A stretch of DNA of 64,000 bases, taken from NCBI RefSeq assembly GCF_032477075.1, contig NZ_JAWDXO010000001.1, positions 1 through 64,000 on the forward strand, written 5' to 3'. The translations under genes and the position numbers were made by a program. Positions 51,827-61,259 of this stretch are shown here, piece by piece (position 1 is the stretch's first letter; every line of letters starts with the position of its first letter). Origin of the DNA: Fusobacterium sp. GTDB lineage: Bacteria; Fusobacteriota; Fusobacteriia; Fusobacteriales; Fusobacteriaceae. The notes under the pieces were generated by a model, which saw only the letters and a list, made by a program, of their open reading frames with translations, was not told where the DNA came from and searched no databases.

Positions 51827-52928
51827 TTGGATATACTGGATATAAAAAGAGAATTTGTTGAATACAAGCAAAAAATAATTGATATAAGGGGGTCTCTTTG
51901 ACTTAGAAAAAAGAGAGAAGAAAATATCTGAGCTTGAAAAGACAACTATGGAAGAAAACTTTTGGAATGATAAAAGAATCAGCTCAACAGTTATAAAAGA
52001 AATGAATGGAGAAAAAGAAATTGTAGCAGAGTTTAAAAAATTGGTATCAGAAGTAGGGGAAGAGGAAATATTAATAGATTTCGTTGAAATGGGAGAAACT
52101 GATTTTCAAGCTGAACTTGAAGAAAAACACATTATCCTTGGAAAAGATATAGATAATTTTGATACAAGGCTTCTCTTAGATGGAGAATTTGATTCTAATA
52201 ATGCTATTGTAACTATTCATTCAGGTGCTGGAGGAACGGAAGCTTGTGATTGGGCAGATATGCTTTACAGAATGTATTCAAGATGGTGTAATGAAAAAAA
52301 GTATAAAATAAGTGAAATGGATTTTATGCCTGGAGATAGTGTGGGAATAAAATCCATAACATTTCTTGTAGAGGGAAATAATGCTTATGGATATATGAAA
52401 AGTGAGAAAGGAATTCATAGATTAGTAAGAATATCTCCTTTTGATGCCAATAAAAAAAGACATACATCTTTTGCTTCAGTAGAAGTTATGCCAGAAGTTG
52501 ATGAAAGTGTAGAGGTTAATATAGATGCTGGAGATTTAAGAATAGATACATACAGGGCCAGTGGCGCTGGGGGTCAGCATGTAAATATGACTGATTCTGC
52601 AGTAAGGATAACACATATTCCAACAGGAATTGTAGTTACATGTCAAAGAGAAAGGTCACAATTGAATAATAGAGAAACTGCTATGAAAATGTTAAAATCT
52701 AAATTAATTGAACTTGAAATGAAGAAAAAAGAGGAAGAACTGAAGAAAATACAAGGAGAACAAAGCGAAATAGGATGGGGAAATCAAATAAGATCATATG
52801 TATTCCAGCCATATACTTTAGTAAAAGACCACAGAACATCAGCTGAATCTGGAAATATTAAAGCTGTCATGGATGGAGATATAGATATTTTTATAAATAC
52901 ATATCTGAGATGGAACAAAACAAAATAA
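51827..52928 (+). CDS. prfB: Peptide chain release factor 2 with programmed +1 frameshift
   Basis: The gene is two frames: TTG 51827 (seven bases after AGGAGG 51814-51819) to codon 24 (CTT 51896-51898), then a +1 shift past the in-frame TGA at 51899-51901 and on to 52928, giving about 366 residues. The frameshift cassette AGGGGG-TCT-CTT-TGA-C (51887-51902) is the standard prfB one. RF2 recognises UAA/UGA: the SPF tripeptide (RISPFDAN) and the catalytic GGQ (GAGGQHVNM) are present. Low RF2 lets ribosomes shift, making the enzyme regulate itself. Confidence 0.96.
51887..51902 (+). promoter_or_regulatory. prfB programmed frameshift site
   Basis: Internal Shine-Dalgarno AGGGGG, three-base spacer TCT, slippery CTT, stop TGA and following C; the strongest conserved form of the signal. 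Confidence 0.96.
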
Positions 52929-52997
52929 TCCTTTAAAAAAGATTAAAATTGTGGTAAAATTTTTATTAAATTATTAAAACTAAGAGGGGTGGAAAAA

Positions 52998-54512
52998 ATG
53001 GAAAAGAGAGTAAGGACAAGAATAGCGCCATCACCTACTGGAGATCCTCATGTAGGGACTGCGTATATAGCACTTTTTAACTTGGCATTTTCACATATTA
53101 ATAATGGAGACTTTATTTTAAGAATAGAGGATACCGATCAAAATAGATATACTGCTGGTTCAGAACAGATGATTTTTGATGCACTAAAGTGGCTTGATCT
53201 GACTTATGCAGAAGGACCAGATGTAGGAGGACCTTATGGACCATATAGACAGTCAGAAAGATTTGAACTTTATGGTGATTATGCAAAACAATTAGTGGAA
53301 AAAGGTGGAGCATACTATTGTTTTTGTACACAGGAAAGATTGGAAAAATTAAGAGAAAGACAAAAAGCTATGGGGAAAGCACCAGGATATGATGGTCATT
53401 GCAGATCATTGACTGCTGAAGAAATTCAAGCTAAATTAGATGCTGGAGAGCCATATGTAATAAGATTAAAAATGCCTTATGAAGGTGAAACTGTCATAAA
53501 AGATAGATTAAGAGGAGATATTGTATTTGAAAATAATAAGATAGATGACCAAGTACTTTTAAAAGCAGATGGATATCCAACTTATCATCTTGCAAATGTA
53601 GTAGATGATCATTTAATGGAAGTCACTCATGTAATAAGGGCAGAAGAATGGATAGCTTCAACACCTAAACATATTCAATTATATAAAGCTTTTGGATGGG
53701 ATGCACCAGAATTTATTCATATGCCTTTATTGAGAAATGCAGATAGAACTAAAATATCTAAAAGAAAAAATCCTGTATCTTTAAACTGGTATAGAGATGA
53801 AGGATATTTAAAAGAAGGTATAGTAAACTTCTTAGGATTGATGGGATATTCATTTGGAGAAAATAAAGAAATATTTACTTTGGAAGAGTTTAAAGAAAAC
53901 TTTAATATAAATAAAGTATCCTTAGGAGGACCTGTATTTGATCTTGTAAAACTTGGTTGGGTAAATAATCAGCACATGAGAATGAAAGATATTGATGAAC
54001 TTTCTAAATTAGCAGTTCCTTTCTTCCAACAACAAGGGCATGTAGGAGAAAATATTTCAGAAAAGGAATATGAAGCTATTGTTAAAATAGTTGGAATATT
54101 GAGAGAAAGTGCTCAAACTTTAAAAGAACTTGCAGTAGAAGCAGCAGCTTACTATCAAGATGAGTTTAAACTTCCAGAAGTAACTGAAGAAATGAATAAA
54201 AAAGAAAGAAAAAGTGTAGAAAAATTATGTTCATCCATAGAAGATTCAGTTGGAAAAGAATCTATAAAATTATTTATGGAAAAACTTGAAAAATGGGAAA
54301 AAGATGAATTTACAGTAGAAGAGGCAAAAGATTTATTACATCATACAATGGATGAAATTGGAGAAGGCCCAGCAAAAGTATTTATGCCATTGAGAGCAGT
54401 AATTACTGGACAAGCTAGAGGAGCTGATCTTTTTAATGTTCTTTATATAATAGGAAAAGAAAGAACATTAAAAAGAATGAAAACTATGATAGCTAAATAC
54501 AATATTCTTTAA
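52998..54512 (+). CDS. gltX: Glutamate-tRNA ligase
   Basis: About 504 residues, class I synthetase. HIGH-type motif PSPTGDPHVGTAYIALFN, KMSKS-type RTKISKRKNP, and a zinc site in YYCFCTQERL...GHCR (about 100-135). It charges tRNA-Glu (and, if GatCAB is used, tRNA-Gln). ATG 52998 follows AGAGGGG; GTG 52989 is an upstream in-frame alternative that leaves no room for the ribosome site. Followed by a strong terminator. Confidence 0.95.
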   Translation: MEKRVRTRIAPSPTGDPHVGTAYIALFNLAFSHINNGDFILRIEDTDQNRYTAGSEQMIFDALKWLDLTYAEGPDVGGPYGPYRQSERFELYGDYAKQLVEKGGAYYCFCTQERLEKLRERQKAMGKAPGYDGHCRSLTAEEIQAKLDAGEPYVIRLKMPYEGETVIKDRLRGDIVFENNKIDDQVLLKADGYPTYHLANVVDDHLMEVTHVIRAEEWIASTPKHIQLYKAFGWDAPEFIHMPLLRNADRTKISKRKNPVSLNWYRDEGYLKEGIVNFLGLMGYSFGENKEIFTLEEFKENFNINKVSLGGPVFDLVKLGWVNNQHMRMKDIDELSKLAVPFFQQQGHVGENISEKEYEAIVKIVGILRESAQTLKELAVEAAAYYQDEFKLPEVTEEMNKKERKSVEKLCSSIEDSVGKESIKLFMEKLEKWEKDEFTVEEAKDLLHHTMDEIGEGPAKVFMPLRAVITGQARGADLFNVLYIIGKERTLKRMKTMIAKYNIL

Positions 54513-54520
54513 TATAAAGA

Positions 54521-54552
54521 AAAAAGGAAAGAGCAAAACTCTTTCCTTTTTT
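54521..54552 (+). terminator. Terminator after gltX
   Basis: AAAAAGGAAAGAG-CAAAA-CTCTTTCCTTTTTT, a 12-bp perfect stem. Confidence 0.92.
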
Positions 54553-54650
54553 ATAATATTTATGTAAAAGCAGAAATTGTTTTTACATGAAGAAAATTTA
54601 TGTTATAATATTTTAGGAGTAAATCTTTTTAATAGGAGGATGATCACAAG

Positions 54651-55229
54651 TTGTTAAAAACAGAATTATTAAAAACTGAGATATTCAGGGATTATAGTGA
54701 TAAAGACTTGGTTAAAGAGGAAGAAGAAATAAGATTTTTACTTTTAGAAGATTCTCAAAACATAGAAAATTTAAAAAGTCTAGCAGCAATATTATATTAT
54801 AAAAGAGATTATAATGGAGCAATTAAATTATATGAAAAAATAGTGAAAACAAATTCTAAAAATGCAGATTATACAGCTTTTTTAGGGTATCTTTATTATG
54901 AAAATGAAAATTATGAAAATGCTATTGATTATTTTAATAAATCATTAGAAATAGCACCAGATAATCCTTTTGTTCATTTTCTTCTTGGTAATACTTATTC
55001 TAGAGCTGGATTAATAAAGGAAGCTATTAATAGTTACGATTTTGCCATATTTTTAGATTTAGATATTTATACTGCACACTTAGATTTTGCAAAAAAATAT
55101 GAAGCAATAGGACAGAAACACAGAGCCTTGAAAGAGTATATAATAGCTTATGAAATAGATCCCAGAGAAAAGAATATAATAAACAGGATAAATGAATTAA
55201 AAGTAGATATTGGATCTAAGAAATATTAA
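54651..55229 (+). CDS. TPR-repeat protein
   Basis: 192 residues, TTG start at 54651 eleven bases after AGGAGGA; the ATG at 54640 runs into a stop. Three to four tetratricopeptide repeats (KSLAAILYYKRDYNGAIKLY, AFLGYLYYENENYENAIDYF, VHFLLGNTYSRAGLIKEAIN) fill residues 40-170. A soluble scaffolding protein with no export signal; partner unknown. Independent gene between two terminators. Confidence 0.82.
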   Translation: MLKTELLKTEIFRDYSDKDLVKEEEEIRFLLLEDSQNIENLKSLAAILYYKRDYNGAIKLYEKIVKTNSKNADYTAFLGYLYYENENYENAIDYFNKSLEIAPDNPFVHFLLGNTYSRAGLIKEAINSYDFAIFLDLDIYTAHLDFAKKYEAIGQKHRALKEYIIAYEIDPREKNIINRINELKVDIGSKKY

Positions 55230-55237
55230 AAATTTCT

Positions 55238-55275
55238 AATAGAAGGAAAAGCGTTTCTTTTCTTTCTATTTTTAC
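55238..55275 (+). terminator. Terminator after the TPR gene
   Basis: AATAGAAGGAAAAG (55238-55251) pairs with CTTTTCTTTCTATT (55257-55270), one G-T pair, followed by TTTACTTTTT. Confidence 0.82.
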
Positions 55276-55306
55276 TTTTTAATATTTAATTTTTAAAGGA
55301 GAGGAA

Positions 55307-55852
55307 ATGATATATAGTGTTTCATTAGTATTTATACTAATAATATTTTTATTTATAGGGATGACATTTGGATTTAATAGAGCAGTAGCGTTCATTCCAG
55401 TTCTATTTATCATCTTTTTACTTGTTGCATTTCTTGGATGGTTTGCAATAAATTTTTTCTGGTTGATACTCCTTGTGATGTTGATAAATTATATCAAGAA
55501 TCAAGGTCAACCTAAGAGTACCAAAAAGAAAACTTATTATTATAAATTTGAAAGAACAGAGGATTTTGATGAGTTTTTTCGTCAGGCTGGACAACAGAGT
55601 GGAGGTTATTCTTATGGGGGAAGTAATGGAAACCCATTTGGATATGCTGAAGACAAAACTAAGTATTATAAAATTTTAGGTGTTAACTCTAATGCAACAA
55701 AAGATGAGATAAAAAAAGCATATAGAGAACTTGTGAAACAACATCATCCAGATAAATTTGTTAATGCAAGTGAAAGTGATAAAGCATACCATGAAAACAG
55801 AATAAAAGAGATAAATGAAGCTTATGATAAATTATCAAAGGATTTTTCTTAG
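55307..55852 (+). CDS. Membrane-anchored J-domain protein
   Basis: 181 residues. Two hydrophobic helices at the N-terminus (residues 1-20 and 26-65), a Gly/Ser/Tyr-rich linker (QQSGGYSYGGSNGNPFGYAE), then a C-terminal J-domain (YYKILGVNSNATKDEIKKAY) with the HPD motif in HHPDKF. It would recruit and stimulate DnaK at the membrane, like DjlA with the order turned round. Not the canonical DnaJ: no zinc finger or substrate domain. Confidence 0.87.
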   Translation: MIYSVSLVFILIIFLFIGMTFGFNRAVAFIPVLFIIFLLVAFLGWFAINFFWLILLVMLINYIKNQGQPKSTKKKTYYYKFERTEDFDEFFRQAGQQSGGYSYGGSNGNPFGYAEDKTKYYKILGVNSNATKDEIKKAYRELVKQHHPDKFVNASESDKAYHENRIKEINEAYDKLSKDFS

Positions 55853-55942
55853 CTTGAAATGATTTATGAGCTATGCTATAATTATATGGATTTAAGTTTA
55901 GTGAAAAAATTAATTTACTCTTAACAAATAAAGGAGAAAAAA

Positions 55943-57292
55943 ATGAAATTGAAAACATTGATTCTTGCTGCTGGGAAAGGTACTAGGATGAAGTCAGAAC
56001 TTCCTAAAGTTATACATAAAGTAAATGGGATTCCAATGATTTCTAAAATAATTAAAGTTTTAGAAGTATTAAAACCTGAAGAAAATATACTTATTTTAGG
56101 GCATAAAAAAGAAGAAGTTTTGAAGGTGGTAGGAGAAAATGCAGACTATGTAGTACAAATTGAACAACTTGGAACAGGACATGCAGTACTACAGGCAAAA
56201 GATAAATTAAAAGATTATGATGGAGATATAATGGTGCTTTGTGGAGATACTCCTCTATTGAGAGAAAAAACTCTAGAAGAACTTTATAAATTTCATAAAG
56301 AAACTAATTCAGTAACAACTATACTTACTTCTATCTACAATAATCCATTCGGGTATGGAAGAATAGTAAAAGAAAATGGATTAGTTAAGGCAATAGTTGA
56401 AGAAAAAGAAGCAGATGATGAAGTTAAAAAAATAAAAGAGGTCAATGCTGGAGTATATTGTTTTAAAGGAAAAGAACTTTTTGAGGCTCTTTCAAAAATA
56501 AATAATAATAATGAAAAGGGTGAGTATTACTTAACTGATGTAATAGGAATACAAGTAAAAGAAGGGAAACAAGTACAAGGTTATATATTGAATGATAATA
56601 TAGAAATACTTGGTGTAAATTCAAAAGTGGAACTAGCACAAGCTTCTAAAGTGTTAAGGGATAGAAAAAATATAGAACTTATGGAGAAGGGAGCTATTCT
56701 TATAGATCCAGTTGCTGTGTATATAGAAGAAGATGTAGAAATAGGCAGAGATACTGTTGTTTATCCAGGAGTAATTTTACAGGGAAAAACAATAATTGGA
56801 GAAAATTGTCAAATTTTAGGAAGTACCAGAATAATTGACAGCATTTTAGGAAATGATATTAAGGTGGAAAGTTCAGTAATAGAAGATAGTATATTAGAAA
56901 ATGGAGTAACTATGGGGCCTTTTGCACATTTGAGACCAAAGAGCCATTTAAAAGAAAAAGTACATATTGGAAATTTTGTAGAGGTAAAAAAATCTATTCT
57001 GGAAAAAGGAGTAAAAGCTGGTCATCTAACTTATTTAGGAGATGCTCAGATTGGGGAAGACACAAATATTGGAGCAGGAACTATAACTTGTAACTATGAT
57101 GGAAAAAACAAGTTTAAAACTGTTATAGGAAAGAATTCTTTTATTGGAAGTGATTCTATGCTAGTAGCTCCAGTAATCATTGGGGAAAATGCTCTGATAG
57201 GAGCAGGGTCAGTAATAACTAAAGATGTTCCTGATAACTCATTGGCTGTATCAAGAAGTAAACAAATTATTAAAAATGATTGGAGGAAATAA
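55943..57292 (+). CDS. glmU: Bifunctional UDP-GlcNAc pyrophosphorylase / GlcN-1-P acetyltransferase
   Basis: 449 residues, two domains. N-terminal uridylyltransferase (LAAGKGTRMKSELPKVIHKV, GTGHAV, CGDTPLL) and C-terminal hexapeptide-repeat acetyltransferase (from about residue 250, with LRPKSHLKEKVHIGNFVEVK and NYDGKNKFKT). It makes UDP-N-acetylglucosamine, needed for peptidoglycan and lipopolysaccharide. Four bases ahead of prs, as in many bacteria. Confidence 0.96.
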   Translation: MKLKTLILAAGKGTRMKSELPKVIHKVNGIPMISKIIKVLEVLKPEENILILGHKKEEVLKVVGENADYVVQIEQLGTGHAVLQAKDKLKDYDGDIMVLCGDTPLLREKTLEELYKFHKETNSVTTILTSIYNNPFGYGRIVKENGLVKAIVEEKEADDEVKKIKEVNAGVYCFKGKELFEALSKINNNNEKGEYYLTDVIGIQVKEGKQVQGYILNDNIEILGVNSKVELAQASKVLRDRKNIELMEKGAILIDPVAVYIEEDVEIGRDTVVYPGVILQGKTIIGENCQILGSTRIIDSILGNDIKVESSVIEDSILENGVTMGPFAHLRPKSHLKEKVHIGNFVEVKKSILEKGVKAGHLTYLGDAQIGEDTNIGAGTITCNYDGKNKFKTVIGKNSFIGSDSMLVAPVIIGENALIGAGSVITKDVPDNSLAVSRSKQIIKNDWRK

Positions 57293-57295
57293 GAA

Positions 57296-58273
57296 ATGGT
57301 TAAATCTGAAAATGTTAAGATTTTTGCTGGAACATCAAATGTGACTTTAGCTGCAAAAATTGCTGAGAGGTATGGGCTGCCGTTAGGAGAAGCAGAAGTA
57401 GTTAGATTTAAAGATGGTGAAGTTTTTGTTAAAATTGATGAAACTGTTAGAGGTAGAGATGTTTTTGTGGTGCAATCGACTTCTGAACCTGTTAATGAAA
57501 ATTTAATGGAACTTTTGATTTTTATTGATGCACTTAAAAGAGCTTCTGCAAAAAGTATCAATGTCATTATTCCTTATTATGGATATGCAAGACAGGATAG
57601 AAAATCTAGTCCTAGAGAACCAATTACTTCTAAATTAGTAGCAAATTTATTAACAAAATCAGGAGCTAACAGAATTGTTGCCATGGACCTACATGCTGAT
57701 CAAATACAAGGATTTTTTGATATCCCAGTAGATCATATGCAAGCCTTACCATTAATGGTAAAATATTTCATGAAAAAAGGACTTTATGGAGATGATGTAG
57801 TAGTAGTTTCTCCAGATATTGGTGGAGTAAAGAGAGCTAGAAAACTAGCAGAGTGGTTAGATTGTAAAATAGCTATTATTGATAAAAGAAGACCAAAACC
57901 GAATATGTCAGAAGTTATGAATCTTATAGGAGAAGTTCAAGGAAAAACTGCTATATTTATAGATGATATGATTGATACAGCTGGTACTATTACAAATGGT
58001 GCTGCTGCTATAATAGGCAGAGGAGCAAAAGAAGCTTATGCTTGCTGTACACATGCAGTATTTTCTGATCCTGCTATTGAAAGATTGGCTGCATCTCCTT
58101 TAAAAGAAGTTATAGTAACTGATTCCATTGCTCTACCAGAAAGAAAAAAATTAGATAAGGTAACTGTTCTTTCAGTTGATGAAATTTTTTCAGAAGCTAT
58201 TAACAGAATTGTAAATAATCAATCAGTTTCTGAATTATTCGAAAAAGCCGAAACAAAAAGAAATGTTAAATAA
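57296..58273 (+). CDS. prs: Ribose-phosphate pyrophosphokinase
   Basis: 325 residues. PRPP synthase with VRGRDVFVVQSTSEPVNENLME, the flexible-loop YYGYARQDRKSSPREPIT, metal-binding DLHADQIQGFFDIPVDH and the PRPP loop FIDDMIDTAGTI. It makes PRPP for nucleotide, His and Trp synthesis. Cotranscribed with glmU. Confidence 0.96.
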   Translation: MVKSENVKIFAGTSNVTLAAKIAERYGLPLGEAEVVRFKDGEVFVKIDETVRGRDVFVVQSTSEPVNENLMELLIFIDALKRASAKSINVIIPYYGYARQDRKSSPREPITSKLVANLLTKSGANRIVAMDLHADQIQGFFDIPVDHMQALPLMVKYFMKKGLYGDDVVVVSPDIGGVKRARKLAEWLDCKIAIIDKRRPKPNMSEVMNLIGEVQGKTAIFIDDMIDTAGTITNGAAAIIGRGAKEAYACCTHAVFSDPAIERLAASPLKEVIVTDSIALPERKKLDKVTVLSVDEIFSEAINRIVNNQSVSELFEKAETKRNVK

Positions 58274-58309
58274 TCCAGTCATAAAGGTAAAAAAATAATT
58301 TTTTCTGAT

Positions 58310-58340
58310 AAAAGCTAGTAGTTTTACTAGCTTTTTATTT
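58310..58340 (+). terminator. Terminator after prs
   Basis: AAAGCTAGTA (58311-58320) pairs with TACTAGCTTT (58325-58334), followed by TTTATTT. Confidence 0.88.
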
Positions 58341-58398
58341 GTATATATGATAAAATTATGAATATTTTAATAATGATATATTAGGTTAGGTGTATAAA

Positions 58399-59049
58399 AT
58401 GAACAAAACTAAATATACTTCTTTTAATGTTGACTATGATAAAATAGGAGAGCTCTTAAAAGAAGGAAATTTGATAATTTATCCTACTGATACTGTATAT
58501 GGTGTAGGGGGGATAATAGATTCAGATGAAGCTATTACTAAAATTTACAAAGCTAAAGAGAGAAGTTTTAAATCACCTCTTATAGTTTTAGTAAGTGATG
58601 TATCTAAAATAGAAAAAATAGCATATATTGAAGAAAAGAATAAAGAAAAAATAGAAAAGTTAATGAAAGAATTTTGGCCTGGAGGACTTACTATTATATT
58701 AAATAAAAAAAATAATGTTCCTGATATAATGGTATCAGATGGAAAAACTGTAGGAATTAGAATGCCTGATCTTGATATTTCTTTAAAAATAATAGAAAAA
58801 GCAGGAGGGTTGTTACCTACTACAAGTGCAAATATATCTGGTGAGACAACACCAAGAAGTTATGATGAACTTTCAGAAAGTTTTAAAGAAAGAGTAGAGA
58901 TACTAGTTGATGGAGGAAAATGTCCAATAGGAAATGCCTCAACTATAATAGATATGAGTGATAAACCTAAAATACTTAGAGTGGGAGCTATATCTATTGA
59001 AGATATAGAAAAAGTTATTGGAAAAATAAATGGGGAGGAAATAAATTAA
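58399..59049 (+). CDS. tsaC: L-threonylcarbamoyladenylate synthase (Sua5/YrdC/YwlC)
   Basis: About 216 residues from ATG 58399 after AGGTG; a GTG at 58390 is an alternative. YrdC-fold protein with LIIYPTDTVYGVGGI, KIYKAKERSFKSPLIVLVSD and a PTTSANISGE motif. It makes threonylcarbamoyl-AMP from Thr, bicarbonate and ATP, the first step of tRNA t6A37 modification. Short (TsaC) form, no Sua5 C-terminal domain. Overlaps the next gene by one base. Confidence 0.9.
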   Translation: MNKTKYTSFNVDYDKIGELLKEGNLIIYPTDTVYGVGGIIDSDEAITKIYKAKERSFKSPLIVLVSDVSKIEKIAYIEEKNKEKIEKLMKEFWPGGLTIILNKKNNVPDIMVSDGKTVGIRMPDLDISLKIIEKAGGLLPTTSANISGETTPRSYDELSESFKERVEILVDGGKCPIGNASTIIDMSDKPKILRVGAISIEDIEKVIGKINGEEIN

Positions 59050-59486
59050 TGAAAACACAAAGAGTAAATCCAAATGCAATGAATCCTATGCAGATGAATA
59101 ATATGTCATCTATGATGGGAATGATGAACAGCATTCAAAAAATAGGTAAAGGAAAAAGAAAATATTCTATCATGCTGGACAAAAATAATAAAAAATTCTT
59201 AGCAAAATTTATAGATGAAGTAAAAAAACAATTTGCTTCTTCACCTTTAGGAGCACAAGGACAAGGAGTCAGTGATTTTTTTGATTATGTAAAAAAAATG
59301 TGTGAAGATAAAAACCAAATGGAACTTAAAGTTAGTTTTGAAGAATATGAATTCCTTAAAAAAATGGTAATTGATTCTATTAAGGGAATGGAAGGTATGG
59401 AATTCAAATGGTATCAGTTTATTAAAAAAGGTATGATAAAGATGATGGTAAAACAATACAGAGAACTTCTGACAAAATTAAAATAA
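59049..59486 (+). CDS. Hypothetical Met-rich protein, 145 residues
   Basis: Not recognised. N-terminal 35 residues are rich in Met, Asn and Gln (AMNPMQMNNMSSMMGMMNSI), followed by a basic helical domain with a KWYQFIKKGMIKMMVKQYRE end. No export signal. Its start overlaps the stop of the tsaC gene and it precedes murI by 24 bases, so it is part of an operon with them. Confidence 0.75.
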   Translation: MKTQRVNPNAMNPMQMNNMSSMMGMMNSIQKIGKGKRKYSIMLDKNNKKFLAKFIDEVKKQFASSPLGAQGQGVSDFFDYVKKMCEDKNQMELKVSFEEYEFLKKMVIDSIKGMEGMEFKWYQFIKKGMIKMMVKQYRELLTKLK

Positions 59487-59510
59487 AATTATCTTTGTGA
59501 AGGGGGAATA

Positions 59511-60302
59511 ATGAAGAAAGATTATAGTATTGGAGTATTTGACTCTGGAGTTGGTGGCACAACTGTACTAAAGATAATGGCAGAAATATTACCCCATGAA
59601 AATATGATATATTATGCTGATAGTGGGAATGCTCCATATGGAAAAAAAACAACAGAGGAATTACAAAGTTTATGTTTTAATATAATGGATTTTTTTTTGA
59701 AAAATAGATGTAAAGCTGTAGTTATAGCATGTAACACAGCTACAGCTGCTGCTTTAACTGCAATAAAAGAAAGATATGATATACCTGTAATAGGAGTGAT
59801 AACTCCAGGTTCAAGAGCAGCGATAAATATAAGTAAAAATGGGCATATTGCTGTATTAGCAACTCCTTTTACTGCCAACTCAAATGCTTATGAAAAAGAA
59901 ATAAAAAAATTTGATAAAAAAGCTTCTGTATATCAAGAGGGATGTTCTGAACTTTGTACTATGATAGAAGAGGGATGGGAAACTTTTGAAAATAGAGGAG
60001 ATATTTTAGATAGACATATATCACAATTTCCAGGTTCAGCAGATACACTGATATTAGGGTGTACTCATTATCCTATTATAAAAAAAGATATAGAAAAATA
60101 TTTTTCTGGAAAAATAGTTGATCCAGCAAAAGAAACTGTTGCTGAACTTATTGATACATTGAGAGATGATGATTTGTTAAATAACTCTAAAGAGAGAGGA
60201 AAGATTGAATTTTTTGTCAGTGGAAATAAGGAACAATTCAGAAAAATAGCAGAGAAGTTTTTAGGATTTGAAGTTAAAAAACTTTATCAGATAGAGAAAT
60301 AA
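59511..60302 (+). CDS. murI: Glutamate racemase
   Basis: 263 residues. GVFDSGVGGTTVLKIM at the N-terminus, first catalytic Cys in ACNTATAA (about residue 73) and the second in ILGCTHYP (about residue 184). It makes D-glutamate for peptidoglycan. GGGGGA ribosome site; convergent with the APH-fold gene, with a terminator between. Confidence 0.95.
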   Translation: MKKDYSIGVFDSGVGGTTVLKIMAEILPHENMIYYADSGNAPYGKKTTEELQSLCFNIMDFFLKNRCKAVVIACNTATAAALTAIKERYDIPVIGVITPGSRAAINISKNGHIAVLATPFTANSNAYEKEIKKFDKKASVYQEGCSELCTMIEEGWETFENRGDILDRHISQFPGSADTLILGCTHYPIIKKDIEKYFSGKIVDPAKETVAELIDTLRDDDLLNNSKERGKIEFFVSGNKEQFRKIAEKFLGFEVKKLYQIEK

Positions 60303-60308
60303 CCAAAA

Positions 60309-60345
60309 TAAAAGAAATATCCTTTAAAAAGATATTTCTTTTTTT
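60309..60345. terminator. Bidirectional terminator between murI and the APH-fold gene
   Basis: AAAGAAATATC (60311-60321) pairs with GATATTTCTTT (60331-60341), T-run following. Confidence 0.88.
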
Positions 60346-61241
60346 GTTATATACCAAGACGGAATAATCTTGTCAAATCCATCAAAATGGTCATAGGTTT
60401 TATAATACCTGTTTTTCATTCCATTAATTTCATTGTCATCAAAATTTTCTGCCCAAACTATTGAAATTAAAGATGAAAGAGCACAATAAAAAGAAAAATT
60501 TTCCCAAAATTCATAAGATGGTTCATTGTTGAAATAACCATGAATTTGTCCAATAGAAAAAGGAATGCTATTTTCTATACTGAAACTTTGTAATTTAAAA
60601 AACTCTTCATATCTATTGCCGCAACTGTAACGATTAAAGTCAATAACACCTATATGTTCATCTGGGGTAAGAATGAGATTCCCAACATGAAAATCACCAT
60701 GGAGATAAACAGCGGCAGAGGAGGTTGCCAAATCTATATTATCTCTAACATATTTTAAAACCTTAGAATCATTTTTAACTCTATTGGAACTTTTTTCAAA
60801 ATTTTCTAATTTCCAGAGATGATATTTTTCTTTATTTGGAGGGATATCTTTTTTTTCTACTTGGATAGAATGAATTTTTTTTAATATTTGACCAGCTTCA
60901 ATTCCCAAAAGATATTGTTTCTTTTCAGATAAATAAGGTAGGATTTCTTCTAATGGTTTTCCCACAATCCAATTTAATATCATATACACATAAGAATAAT
61001 GAATATCTTTTCCGAAATATAAAGCCTTAGACATTGTGAAATCTAAGGTGTTTATTTTTTTTATAAATTGAAATTCATTTTTTTTATTTTCATAAAATTT
61101 AATATTAGAAATACGCAGAAGAAGTTTTTCATTATCATTAGTTTCGATATAATATTTTTTGTCACTTGACCATCCTTTTTTTATTTCAGATATATTTACC
61201 CAATTTTCTGAAAAAGGAATATCCTTAAATGAAAAAAGCAT
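60324..61241 (-). CDS. Aminoglycoside phosphotransferase-fold kinase
   Basis: 305 residues. APH/choline-kinase fold: catalytic loop LHGDFHVGNLI (HGDxHxxN) and metal loop IGVIDFNRYSCGNRYEEFF (DFxxxxxG-like). N-terminal ATP-binding strand region YIETNDNEKLLLRISNI. Substrate cannot be read; the family covers antibiotics, homoserine, choline and sugars. Start ATG 61241 sits close to the trpS stop (18 bases), so it is the second gene of a minus-strand pair with trpS. Confidence 0.8.
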   Translation of the reverse strand: MLFSFKDIPFSENWVNISEIKKGWSSDKKYYIETNDNEKLLLRISNIKFYENKKNEFQFIKKINTLDFTMSKALYFGKDIHYSYVYMILNWIVGKPLEEILPYLSEKKQYLLGIEAGQILKKIHSIQVEKKDIPPNKEKYHLWKLENFEKSSNRVKNDSKVLKYVRDNIDLATSSAAVYLHGDFHVGNLILTPDEHIGVIDFNRYSCGNRYEEFFKLQSFSIENSIPFSIGQIHGYFNNEPSYEFWENFSFYCALSSLISIVWAENFDDNEINGMKNRYYKTYDHFDGFDKIIPSWYITKKEISF

Positions 61242-61259
61242 TCTTACTCACCTCAAATT

